DNA of 13,322 bases from Solirubrobacteraceae bacterium (GCA_025935735.1 JAICUS010000106.1:1-13322), one strand, 5' to 3'. Positions 1-7,135 are shown, counted from the first letter of the stretch. Translations and numbers: made by a program. The notes: generated by a model not told the origin, from the sequence alone.

Positions 1-522
1 CAGGCCGCCCGTCTCCGCGGCCAGCGCCGCCGTGGACCACGACGGCTCGGGCGCGAGCATCTCGGCGTCGTCCTCCCAGATGTGCGGGATGCGCAGCATC
101 GTCTCGCCGCCGGCCACCGGATAGTGCAGGAGCTCCGCGAGCCGCGCGTGCGGGAGGAACAGCGACAGGTCGACGCGGATCGGCGTGGAGTTGCGCGTGA
201 CGGCGAGCAGCGGCGAGGACTGCAACAGCCCGTGCGTGCGCATGCAGCGCGCCTCGGGCACGATGCCCAGGCAGTGCTCCAGGACCTCCTCGGGCGTCGA
301 GCCGTGGGTCGATCCGGCGGCGAAGTTGGGATGGATCCCGAGCTCGAACAGGTCGGGGTGCGCCCGCAGGCGGTCGATCGCCGGGCTCGCGTGCGTCACG
401 AGCCAGGTCGCCGCCACGCCCCGGCCGACCAGCAGCTCGGCGACGTGGTCGATCATGAAGTCCGGCGCCCAGTCGACGTCGAGCGTGATCGCCGTGCGGT
501 CGGCTGTCGTTGGCCCAGGCAC
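1..522 (-). CDS. Polysaccharide deacetylase-like protein (WbmS-like), 3' end beyond window
   Basis: Only the first 174 codons are present; the gene runs off the left edge. The N-terminal part reads as a NodB-type carbohydrate deacetylase of the WbmS kind. ITLDVDW gives the metal or catalytic Asp pair (D15, D17), GIHPNF carries a candidate metal-binding His (H64), and MRTHGL (residues 94-99) fits the later Arg/His motif. Such enzymes remove N- or O-acetyl groups from sugars; WbmS occurs in O-antigen loci. I chose the GTG start because the in-frame stop lies five codons upstream and the first beta strand begins about 11 residues in. There is no Shine-Dalgarno, but TAGACT lies 9 nt upstream. It is transcribed divergently from the WbqC gene. 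The family call rests on motif pattern; the substrate is unknown. Confidence 0.72.
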   Translation of the reverse strand, partial: MPGPTTADRTAITLDVDWAPDFMIDHVAELLVGRGVAATWLVTHASPAIDRLRAHPDLFELGIHPNFAAGSTHGSTPEEVLEHCLGIVPEARCMRTHGLLQSSPLLAVTRNSTPIRVDLSLFLPHARLAELLHYPVAGGETMLRIPHIWEDDAEMLAPEPSWSTAALAAETGGL

Positions 523-531
523 GAGGCGGGC

Positions 532-537
532 AGTCTA
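532..537 (-). promoter_or_regulatory. Putative -10 element (TAGACT) of the deacetylase gene
   Basis: The minus strand reads TAGACT 9 nt before the GTG start at 522. There is no ribosome binding site between them. The spacing suits an actinobacterial leaderless or near-leaderless promoter. No clear -35 box is visible. Confidence 0.45.
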
Positions 538-560
538 GAAGGGCTCCCGACGCCGCCGCA

Positions 561-566
561 TAGACT
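561..566 (+). promoter_or_regulatory. Putative -10 element (TAGACT) of the WbqC-formyltransferase operon
   Basis: TAGACT lies 12 nt before the ATG at 579 and is the same hexamer as the divergent promoter on the other strand. A start about 7 nt downstream would leave a leader of about 5 nt with no Shine-Dalgarno. Confidence 0.42.
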
Positions 567-578
567 GGCCGACCGCCC

Positions 579-1277
579 ATGAGCGGGGTCGTCGCCATCC
601 ACCAGCCGAACTTCTTCCCGTGGCTCGGGTACTTCGACAAGCTCGCGCGCGCCGACGTGTTCGTGCTGCTCGACCACGTGCAGTTCCAGAAGAAGGGCGG
701 CAACTGGGCCAACCGCGTGCAGCTGATCACCGGCGGCGGCCGGCCGGGGTGGGTGACCGCACCCGTCGACCGCTCCTACCACGGCACCAGGCCGATCAGC
801 GAGATCGCCATCGACGACGCGCGGCCGTGGCGCCGGACGGTGCTCAAGACGATCGCGGCCAACTACGCCCGCGCGGCGCACTTCGCCGAGGTGTTTCCCG
901 TGGTGGAGGAGCTCGTCGGCCACCCGTCGCGCCGGCTCGCCGAGCTCAACGAGGCCGCCATCCGCCGCCTGGCCGGCGAGATCGGCCTGCCGACCGGCCA
1001 CATCGTGCTCAGCTCGTCTCTGCAGCCGTCCGGCGCGGCCACGGACCTCCTGATCGGGCTGGTCCGGGCCGTCGGCGGCGACGTCTATCTCTCGGGCGGG
1101 GGCGCCGCGGGCTACGAGGAGCCGGACAGGTTCGCGGCGGCCGGCATCGAGCTGCGCCCGCAGGCCTTCGCGCACCCGGTCTACTCCCAGGGCAAGGGCG
1201 AGTTCGTGCCGGGCCTCTCCGTGCTCGATCCGCTGCTCCACCTCGGGCCCGCGGGGACCCGCCGGCTGCTGTCGTGA
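579..1277 (+). CDS. WbqC family protein
   Basis: This 232-residue protein has the hallmarks of the WbqC-like family (PF08889). The N-terminus is IHQPNFFPWLGYFDK (residues 7-21), followed by the charged block DHVQFQKKGGNW from residue 32. Further on are SGGGAAGYEEP and a C-terminal VPGLSVLDPLLHLG. The length is normal for the family. WbqC proteins are encoded in O-antigen and exopolysaccharide loci and often near aminosugar-modifying genes; to my knowledge their reaction is not firmly established. There is no signal peptide or membrane segment, so it is probably cytoplasmic. Its stop overlaps the start of the formyltransferase gene by 4 nt (GTGA), so the two are probably translationally coupled and act in one pathway. 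The ATG was chosen because the conserved IHQPNF motif begins just seven residues in. Confidence 0.88.
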   Translation: MSGVVAIHQPNFFPWLGYFDKLARADVFVLLDHVQFQKKGGNWANRVQLITGGGRPGWVTAPVDRSYHGTRPISEIAIDDARPWRRTVLKTIAANYARAAHFAEVFPVVEELVGHPSRRLAELNEAAIRRLAGEIGLPTGHIVLSSSLQPSGAATDLLIGLVRAVGGDVYLSGGGAAGYEEPDRFAAAGIELRPQAFAHPVYSQGKGEFVPGLSVLDPLLHLGPAGTRRLLS

Positions 1278-2251
1278 CCGCGGTCCGCAAGCTTGTCCTG
1301 TTCGGCGACACGATCGGCCTGCCGCGGTTGCTGCGGCAGCTCGACCCGTCGCTCGTCACGGCGCTGGTCAGGGCGGAGGTGCGGCCCGAGCAGGAGCCGG
1401 AGCTCACCCGGCTCGCCGCCGAGCGGAAGCTGCCGCTGCTGGTGCAGCCGCGGCGGACGAGCGACGCCTTCCCCGCGTTCGTCGAGGCCGTCCGCGCGCT
1501 CGCGCCCGACCTGATCCTGGTCGACTCCTACTCGATGCTGCTGCCGCCGCCGCTGCTGGAGGCGGCGGCGCTGGGGGGCGTCAACGTCCACGGGGCGCTG
1601 CTGCCGCGCCACCGCGGCGCCAACCCGATCCAGTGGGCGATCCTCAATGACGAGCGCAGCACCGGCGTGACGATCCACCGCATGACCGAGGAGATCGACG
1701 CCGGGGCGATCGTCGCCCAGCGCGAGGTGCCGATCGGGTTCGGCGACACCTGGAAGGCCGTGTACGACCGCATCGCCGCGGCGACGGAGGCGCTGCTGGC
1801 CGAGCAGCTGCCGCGGCTGCTGGCCGGCACGGCGCCCGCGACGCCGCAGCCGGCCGGCAAGGGGTCCGGCAACCGCCGGCGCACGCGCGAGGACGGGCGC
1901 ATCGACTGGTCCAGCAGCGTCCTGCGCATCTACAACCTCGTCCGGGCGCTCGTGGCCCCGCTTCCCGGCGCGTTCTACGAGGACGGCGGGCGCGAGGTGG
2001 TGCTCGACGAGTTCCTCACCATCTCCCAGGTCGCGGCGCTCAAGTACGGCGGTCCCGGGCGCCCGGACGGCGCGGTGCTGGAGCCCATCGGCGACGCGGA
2101 TCGCAGCGACGTCATCGAGTTCTCGGCCGGTGGGCGCCTGCGCATCGACTGGGACCGCCGGACCGCCGAGGTGGCGCCGGCGGGCGCCGAGGCGATCAGG
2201 CGCTTCGCGGTGGCCGAGCTCGGGCTGGACGCCGGGCCCGCGCCGCGCTGA
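1274..2251 (+). CDS. Methionyl-tRNA formyltransferase-like (probable sugar N-formyltransferase)
   Basis: A 325-residue protein of the formyltransferase fold, using 10-formyl-tetrahydrofolate as donor. The catalytic set of the Fmt/ArnA family is intact: N104 and H106 in VNVHGALLPRHRGANPIQWA, and D142 in EEIDAGAI. The C-terminal half carries the Fmt/ArnA-type TREDGRIDW and PLPGAFYEDGG segments (from about residue 199), so both halves of a full enzyme are present. The GTG start overlaps the WbqC stop (GTGA), and this start places the first strand (KLVLFGD) at residues 6-12. Linkage to WbqC and deacetylase genes, rather than to def or priA, suggests it formylates an aminosugar nucleotide rather than initiator Met-tRNA. 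That assignment is inference; housekeeping Fmt cannot be excluded by sequence alone. Its stop lies 3 bp from the convergent gene at 2255. Confidence 0.87.
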   Translation: MTAVRKLVLFGDTIGLPRLLRQLDPSLVTALVRAEVRPEQEPELTRLAAERKLPLLVQPRRTSDAFPAFVEAVRALAPDLILVDSYSMLLPPPLLEAAALGGVNVHGALLPRHRGANPIQWAILNDERSTGVTIHRMTEEIDAGAIVAQREVPIGFGDTWKAVYDRIAAATEALLAEQLPRLLAGTAPATPQPAGKGSGNRRRTREDGRIDWSSSVLRIYNLVRALVAPLPGAFYEDGGREVVLDEFLTISQVAALKYGGPGRPDGAVLEPIGDADRSDVIEFSAGGRLRIDWDRRTAEVAPAGAEAIRRFAVAELGLDAGPAPR

Positions 2252-2254
2252 ACC

Positions 2255-3529
2255 TCAGGCCCGGAGCCCGCGGGCCCGCGCCCGGGCGGCCAGCGCGAGC
2301 AGCCGCGGCGCGCGGCGGGCGGCCTGGTGGTAGCTCCAGTACCACAGGCGCGGCCGCGCGCGGATCGCCTGGTCCTGCACGGCCGCGGCCCGGCCGGGGT
2401 GCGCCGGCAGGCAGTCCGCGACCGCGTCCTCGAAGCGCCGGGCGAAGGCGGCGTAGGTGTGCTCGCCGCTGGCCACCAGGTCGCGGTACGCGTTCTCGGC
2501 CAGGCGCTGGACGAGCGCGGCGTCGCCGAGGCGCTCGCACGCCGCGTCGATGTCGGTCAGGTCCGGGCGCACCGGCACGTAGTGCACCTCGGGCTCCATG
2601 ACGCCGGCGTACTCGCCCTGCACGAGCAGCTGGCACGCGCCGACGAGCGCGGCCTCGAAGTGGCGCGGGCTGACCGAGCCGAAGGCGTGGCCGTCCCAGC
2701 CGGCCGGCATGCGCGCGGCGAACTGCTCGAAGCTGAGATCGGGCTCGGCGGCCCGCAGCGAGGCCTCCAGCGCGCGCACCGCTCCGCGCGGGTCCATCGC
2801 GCTGGCACCGCTCTCGCAGCCGGCCACGACGCGCGCGGAGGCCAGCAGGTTGAACCAGTCGTCGCCGAACAGCAGCCGGCCCTCCGCCGTGGACACGTCG
2901 GCGCGCAGCCCGGCCCGCGGCGCCGCGGCCTCCAGCGCCTCGGCCAGGCGGTGCTTGACCTGCCCGCGCCGGCCCAGGCGGTAGGGCAGCTGCCCGGCCC
3001 GATAGGCGACGTCGAGCGGGCGCTGGGCGTGCGGGATCGCCGCCCGGCCGCGGGTGCGGTCGGCGTCGCGGGGGTCGACGTAACCCGTGAAGCACTGCTC
3101 GAAGCGCGCGGTGGAGCGCGTCCGCGGGTACAGGGCGTCGCGCTCCGCGCCGCCGAAGATCGAGTAGACGACGTCCGCGCCGACCTCCTGCAGCCAGTCG
3201 TCGAGCACGTGGGCGTCGTCGTACTCGTCCTGCGGCATCGCCACCACCGCGGCGTCCGCCCCGGCCAGCCAGTCCAGCGACGAGCGGATGCGCGCGAAGC
3301 GGGGGGTCCAGCGCGCCGCGAGCAGGCTGTAGTGCAGCACCACCATGTCCCAGCGCTGCGCCCGGATCCACGGCGGGCAGCGGCCGGCGAGGTTGAGGTA
3401 GACGATGCGATGGCGCTCGCGGCCCTGCTCGAGGAAGCGCACGTGCGACGCCATCGTGGGCCGCATCGGGAGGGCCGTCACGTGCATGTAGAGCATCAGC
3501 ACGTCGAGCGGTCGGGAGCGGGCCGCCAT
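2255..3529 (-). CDS. Putative CgeB/GT-B-like glycosyltransferase, paralogue A
   Basis: This 424-residue cytoplasmic protein is one of three paralogues in the window. Shared landmarks are PQDEY (99-103) followed by AHVLDDWL, LYPR, TGYVD (148-152), VKHRLAE, CESGASAMD (238-246), and a C-terminal GEYAGVMEPEVHYVPVR (305-321). The last block is followed by a helical stretch ending SGEHTYAAFARRFE. The acidic nucleotide-site pattern plus the terminal helix resembles the CgeB / Glyco_trans_1_2 group (PF13524), so a GT-B sugar transferase is the best guess. Donor and acceptor are unknown. The ATG start is supported by TACCCT 9 nt upstream and by alignment with the two paralogues just before the first beta strand. 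It is transcribed divergently from the GT2 gene across only 35 bp. Confidence 0.62.
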   Translation of the reverse strand: MAARSRPLDVLMLYMHVTALPMRPTMASHVRFLEQGRERHRIVYLNLAGRCPPWIRAQRWDMVVLHYSLLAARWTPRFARIRSSLDWLAGADAAVVAMPQDEYDDAHVLDDWLQEVGADVVYSIFGGAERDALYPRTRSTARFEQCFTGYVDPRDADRTRGRAAIPHAQRPLDVAYRAGQLPYRLGRRGQVKHRLAEALEAAAPRAGLRADVSTAEGRLLFGDDWFNLLASARVVAGCESGASAMDPRGAVRALEASLRAAEPDLSFEQFAARMPAGWDGHAFGSVSPRHFEAALVGACQLLVQGEYAGVMEPEVHYVPVRPDLTDIDAACERLGDAALVQRLAENAYRDLVASGEHTYAAFARRFEDAVADCLPAHPGRAAAVQDQAIRARPRLWYWSYHQAARRAPRLLALAARARARGLRA

Positions 3530-3538
3530 CGGCGGGCC

Positions 3539-3544
3539 AGGGTA
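3539..3544 (-). promoter_or_regulatory. Putative -10 element (TACCCT) for glycosyltransferase A
   Basis: On the minus strand TACCCT ends 9 nt before the ATG at 3529. There is no Shine-Dalgarno, which suits leaderless initiation. It sits 8 nt from the opposing hexamer at 3553-3558. Confidence 0.47.
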
Positions 3545-3552
3545 TCCGCTCC

Positions 3553-3558
3553 TAGGAT
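3553..3558 (+). promoter_or_regulatory. Putative -10 element (TAGGAT) for the GT2 gene
   Basis: TAGGAT ends 6 nt before the ATG at 3565. That is the spacing expected if transcription starts at the A of the start codon. There is no room for a ribosome binding site downstream of such a start. Confidence 0.55.
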
Positions 3559-3564
3559 GCGCTC

Positions 3565-4395
3565 ATGGCGCCTCGCATCTCGGTCGTCATCCCCTGCTAC
3601 GACGACGGCGCGACGGTCGCCGACGCCGTGCACTCCGTGCGCGAGGCCGAGCCGGTGGAGATCGTGCTGGTCGACGACGGCTCGCAGGACCGGGCGACGA
3701 TCGCCGCGCTCGACGCGCTCGGCCAGCGCGACGACGTGCGGCTGCTGCGCCAGGCCAACGCCGGCGTGAGCGCGGCCCTGCGCGCCGGGACGGCCGCGAG
3801 CACGGCGCCGTACGTGTTCGTCCTCAACAGCGACGACCTGGCCGAACCGGGCGCCCTGGCCGCGCTGGCGGACGCGCTCGACCGCTCGCCGCGGCACGCG
3901 TTCGCGTTCGGCTGGATCCAGATGTTCGGCGATCTCGACACCCTCGTCCGCCAGCCGCCGTGGAACCCCTGGATCCTGCTGCACTCCAACCGCTGGGCGA
4001 TCTCGTCGCTGTACCGGCGCACGGCGCTCGAGCGGGTCGGCGGCTTCTCCGACAGCGAGGGCTACGAGGACTGGGACCTGCTGCTGTCGCTGGCCGAGCA
4101 CGACCTGCCGGGCGTGCTCGTGCCCCGCGTCGTCCTGCATTACCGCCAGCACGGCGCCGGCCGCCGCAACCGCGCCGCGATGACCAGCCTGCGGACGATC
4201 CATGCCGGCTTTCGCCGGCGCCACGCCGCGCTGTTCGCCCGCGAGCCCGAGCTGCGGCGCGCCTACCCGCTGCCGCCGGCCACCCGCCTCGCCTACCGCG
4301 CCCAGCTGTACGCCGGGCTGCTGCTGCCGGGCTCGCTCGTGCCGGGGGTGCTCGCGCTCAAGTGGCGGCTGCGGGCGCGGCTCAGCGGCGGCTGA
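3565..4395 (+). CDS. Glycosyltransferase family 2
   Basis: A 276-residue GT-A fold glycosyltransferase. ISVVIPCYDDG opens the nucleotide-binding half, VDDGS (36-40) binds the nucleotide, NSDD (88-91) is the DxD-type metal site, and GYEDWDLLL (from residue 166) supplies the ED acidic pair used as catalytic base. After about residue 200 the protein becomes basic and hydrophobic (QLYAGLLLPGSLVPGVLALKW), which suggests peripheral membrane attachment. GT2 enzymes of this form add single sugars from nucleotide donors to growing lipid-linked glycans; the sugar is not predictable here. The ATG start leaves only three residues before the first strand. The last 14 bp overlap the 3' end of the convergent gene B. 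Flanking CgeB-like genes suggest a shared glycan product. Confidence 0.87.
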   Translation: MAPRISVVIPCYDDGATVADAVHSVREAEPVEIVLVDDGSQDRATIAALDALGQRDDVRLLRQANAGVSAALRAGTAASTAPYVFVLNSDDLAEPGALAALADALDRSPRHAFAFGWIQMFGDLDTLVRQPPWNPWILLHSNRWAISSLYRRTALERVGGFSDSEGYEDWDLLLSLAEHDLPGVLVPRVVLHYRQHGAGRRNRAAMTSLRTIHAGFRRRHAALFAREPELRRAYPLPPATRLAYRAQLYAGLLLPGSLVPGVLALKWRLRARLSGG

Positions 4396-5719
4396 GCCGG
4401 GCCATCCGCGCATCGAGGATGCGCGCCGCCAGACCGGGGGCGACGCGATCGACCGCGGAGTAGGCCCAGCGCGGCGGGCGGACGACCAGCGTGCTGTAGG
4501 CGCTCGCCGCGAGCTGCGCGCGGCGGATCGCGGCGCCGTGGGCGCCGGCCGCGGTGACCGGGCGCTCCGCCTCGAGCACGGCCTCGATGCGCGCGGCCAG
4601 CGACGCGTAGCCGTAGCGCCCGCTGAGCACGAGGTCGCGGTGGGCGTGCTCGGCCAGGCGCTCCAGCAGCGCGCGGTCGCCCAGGCGCTCCACGACGGCG
4701 TCGGCATCGTCGAAGTCGGCACGCACCGGCAGGTAGTGGACGCCGGGCTCGAGCATGCCGTCGTAGTCGCCCGCCACCAGGACCTGCGCGGTCTTGGCCA
4801 CCGCGGCCTCGAGGTGCCGCGGGCCGATCGCGCCGAGCGGCGTGCCGTCCCAGCCGGCCGGCATCGCGGCATCGAACTCGGCGAACATGAGGTCCGGGCG
4901 CTCGGCCAGCAGCTCGCGCTCGCGGGCCACGAGCTCGCCGCGGCGGTCGATCGCGCTGGCGCCGCTCTCGCTGCCCAGCACGGCGCGGGTGGAGGCGATG
5001 AAGGCGAACCACCGGTCGCCGAGGATCGCGTCGCGGGGATCCAGCGAGACGTCGACCCTCAGCCCGGCGGCCCGCGCACGCGGGCCGAGCTCCTGCGCCA
5101 CGCGCAGCTTCGCCTGGCCGAGGCGGCCGAAGCGCGGCGGCAGCCCCTCGGCGCGATAGGCCAGGTCGAGCGGCCGGCGAGCGTGCGGGAGCACGGCGCC
5201 GGCCCGGCGGGAGGCCGCGCGCTCGTCGACGTAGCCCGTGAGCGCGCGCTCGAAGCGGGCACGGCGGCTCATCCGCGGATACAGCCGCTCGCGGTGCTCG
5301 GGCCCGTAGATGGAGAAGACGACGTCGACGCCGAGGTCGTCCAGCCAGTCGTCGAGCACGTGCGCGTGGTTGTACTCGTCCTGCGGGAAGGCGATCTTCA
5401 GCGCCGGCGAGGACGCCACCCAGGCGAACGAGGCGCGCCGCGCCTCGAACCCGGGCGCCCAGCGCGCCACGAGCAGGGTGTTGTCGAGCACGATCGCGTC
5501 GACGCGCAGCTCGCGGACCGGTCGCGGCACCGGATAGCCGGCGTTCCAGTAGACGACGCGGTGGCCCGCCGCGCTGGCGTCCAGCGCGCGCAGCTTGGAG
5601 CGCAGCGCGGCGCGCATCGCGCCGGGAGCGGTGTACTGGTAGAGCACCAGCAGCGTCCGCGGCTGCGCGCCGAAGGCCAGCGAGCGGGGGCTGCCGGCGC
5701 GCCACAGGCGCTCGCTCAC
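4382..5719 (-). CDS. Putative CgeB/GT-B-like glycosyltransferase, paralogue B
   Basis: A 445-residue paralogue of the products at 2255-3529 and 5716-7101. It has PQDEYNHAHVLDDWL from residue 112, LYPR, TGYVD (161-165), GSESGASAID (249-258), the block PAGWDGTPLGAIGPRHLEAA, and GDYDGMLEPGVHYLPVR near the C-terminus. A CgeB-like terminal helix follows, ending GRYGYASLAARIE. The reading frame stays open upstream to 7063, but that part is antisense-free overlap with the preceding gene in another frame. The GTG at 5719 is chosen because it overlaps the upstream stop as GTGA and puts the first strand (RTLLVLYQYT) at the position seen in the paralogues. It is probably translationally coupled to paralogue C. 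The extreme C-terminus overlaps the convergent GT2 gene by 14 bp. Function beyond a likely sugar transferase is unknown. Confidence 0.62.
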   Translation of the reverse strand: MSERLWRAGSPRSLAFGAQPRTLLVLYQYTAPGAMRAALRSKLRALDASAAGHRVVYWNAGYPVPRPVRELRVDAIVLDNTLLVARWAPGFEARRASFAWVASSPALKIAFPQDEYNHAHVLDDWLDDLGVDVVFSIYGPEHRERLYPRMSRRARFERALTGYVDERAASRRAGAVLPHARRPLDLAYRAEGLPPRFGRLGQAKLRVAQELGPRARAAGLRVDVSLDPRDAILGDRWFAFIASTRAVLGSESGASAIDRRGELVARERELLAERPDLMFAEFDAAMPAGWDGTPLGAIGPRHLEAAVAKTAQVLVAGDYDGMLEPGVHYLPVRADFDDADAVVERLGDRALLERLAEHAHRDLVLSGRYGYASLAARIEAVLEAERPVTAAGAHGAAIRRAQLAASAYSTLVVRPPRWAYSAVDRVAPGLAARILDARMARLSRR

Positions 5720-7101
5720 GGGCCGCGGTACCAGCGCTGCTCGCGCAGCCAGCCGCGCGCGCGCATCATCGCCGCGGCCACGCCGGGGGCGTGGCGCAGG
5801 GCAAAGCGGTGGGCGAGCCGCGGCGTGCGGATGACCACGTGGCTGTACGTGTCCGACGCCGCGTTGGCCGCGCGCCAGCCCAGCTCGCCGCGCGCGCCCC
5901 GCCGGGGGCGGTCGCCGGCGACCTCCTCGACCACCGTCTCCACGTGCGCCGCGAACGCCCCGTAGGAATAGGCGCCGCTGAGGATGAGGTCCTCCCACGC
6001 GCGCTCGGCGAACGCCTCCGTCTCGGCCGGGTCGGCGATCCGGTCCAGCGCCTCGTCGAGGTTCGCCATGTCCTCGCGCAGCGGGACGTAGTGGCGATCG
6101 GCCTCCAGGATCCCGTCGTACTCGCCCTCGACGAGCAGCTGCGCGGTCTTGGTCTGGGCGGCCTCGAACAGGCGCGGGCTGATCGCCGTGAACCCGTGGT
6201 CGTCCCAGCCGGGCGGTTGCAGGGCCGAGAAGTCCGCGAACGTGGCGCCGGGGTGCTCGGCGCGCCAGGCGGCCTCGAAGCGGCGCAGCTCGCCGTAGGG
6301 GTCGAGCGCGCTGGAGCCGCTCTCGGTGCCGATGACGCAGCGCCCGCCGGCGAGGAAGTCGAACCAGGCGTCGCCGTACTTGGTGTCCGCGATCCGCGTC
6401 GAGATGTCGGTGCGCAGGCCGTGGGCGCGCGCGGCCGGCTCGACGATCTCGGCGATCCGGTGCTTGAGCTGCCCGTGGTGGCCGATGTGGAAGGGCAGGT
6501 TGCGGGCGCGGTAGACGATGTCCAGCTCCCGCTCGGCGTGCGGCCGCGGCAGCCGCTGGACCGCGCCGGCCGCGCGGTCGTCGACGAAGCCCGTGTAGGA
6601 GCGCTCCATCCGCGTCCGCGCGCTCGTGCGGGGATAGAGCGTGGACCAGTGGCGCTGGTCGAGCACGGAGAACACGCAGTCGAGCCGCAGGCTGTCCAGC
6701 CACTCGTCGAGCGTGTGCGCGCACACGTACTCGTCCTGCGGCATCGCCAGGCGCACGGCGTCGCTGTCGCGGATCCAGTCCAGGCTCGAGCGCCACCGCT
6801 CGAACGGCGCCTCCCAGCGCATGCAGAGGACCGAGTAGTGCAGCAGCACGACGTCGAACGGGTAGTCGCGCACCCAGCGCGGCACGCCGTGCGCCGCGTT
6901 CCAGCGCAGGACGTCGTGCGGCGTCAGCGAGTGGTCGAGGAAGCGCAGGTGCTGCACCGTCGTCGGGCGCATCGGCTCGGCCTCGGCGTGCAGGTAGAGG
7001 ATCAGCCAGGCGCGCGGCCGGGCGTCGACGGCCGAGCGCGTCCAGGGCGCCCCACCGCGCCACAGGCGCGTGGTGCTGCTGTGCGACTCGACGGCCGTCA
7101 T
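5716..7101 (-). CDS. Putative CgeB/GT-B-like glycosyltransferase, paralogue C
   Basis: A 461-residue protein and the first gene of a two-gene minus-strand operon with paralogue B. It shares PQDEYVCAHTLDEWL (from residue 121), LYPR, YTGFVDD, GTESGSSALD (258-267), PPGWDDHGF, and GEYDGILEADRHYVPLRED. The terminal helix ends AYSYGAFAAHVE. The open frame continues upstream to 7224, into the methyltransferase gene. I place the start at the ATG at 7101 because TAGCAT lies 7 nt upstream and the extra codons have no counterpart in paralogue A. The 30-residue N-terminal tail before the first strand is polar and unlike the paralogues. As with A and B, assignment to a GT-B fold rests on the C-terminal pattern; substrates are unknown. 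Confidence 0.62.
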   Translation of the reverse strand: MTAVESHSSTTRLWRGGAPWTRSAVDARPRAWLILYLHAEAEPMRPTTVQHLRFLDHSLTPHDVLRWNAAHGVPRWVRDYPFDVVLLHYSVLCMRWEAPFERWRSSLDWIRDSDAVRLAMPQDEYVCAHTLDEWLDSLRLDCVFSVLDQRHWSTLYPRTSARTRMERSYTGFVDDRAAGAVQRLPRPHAERELDIVYRARNLPFHIGHHGQLKHRIAEIVEPAARAHGLRTDISTRIADTKYGDAWFDFLAGGRCVIGTESGSSALDPYGELRRFEAAWRAEHPGATFADFSALQPPGWDDHGFTAISPRLFEAAQTKTAQLLVEGEYDGILEADRHYVPLREDMANLDEALDRIADPAETEAFAERAWEDLILSGAYSYGAFAAHVETVVEEVAGDRPRRGARGELGWRAANAASDTYSHVVIRTPRLAHRFALRHAPGVAAAMMRARGWLREQRWYRGP

Positions 7102-7108
7102 GGCGGCG

Positions 7109-7114
7109 ATGCTA
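7109..7114 (-). promoter_or_regulatory. Putative -10 element (TAGCAT) for the paralogue C-B operon
   Basis: On the minus strand TAGCAT ends 7 nt before the ATG at 7101, with no Shine-Dalgarno between. It faces the TATGCT element of the methyltransferase gene across 8 nt. Confidence 0.52.
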
Positions 7115-7122
7115 GCGGCGGC

Positions 7123-7128
7123 TATGCT
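7123..7128 (+). promoter_or_regulatory. Putative -10 element (TATGCT) for the first methyltransferase
   Basis: TATGCT ends 7 nt before the GTG at 7136, the spacing of a leaderless promoter. The element and start (GCTATGCTCGCCGCCGTGGC) are nearly repeated before the second methyltransferase gene. Confidence 0.57.
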
Positions 7129-7135
7129 CGCCGCC

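Noticed and set aside
453..1241. 262-codon minus-strand frame over the WbqC gene
   Set aside because: Sense-strand WbqC motifs are unambiguous; the antisense translation has no family features.
4202..5965. 587-codon open frame on the plus strand
   Set aside because: It lies mostly antisense to paralogue B and has low-complexity composition with no recognisable motif.
5720..7063. N-terminal extension of paralogue B to a giant 893-residue protein
   Set aside because: The added part is the gene for paralogue C read in the wrong frame. The GTGA overlap at 5716-5719 and the paralogue lengths support the short form.
7070..7135. Upstream start for methyltransferase 1
   Set aside because: It would overlap the divergent glycosyltransferase start, and the extra Ala-rich residues have no counterpart in methyltransferase 2.
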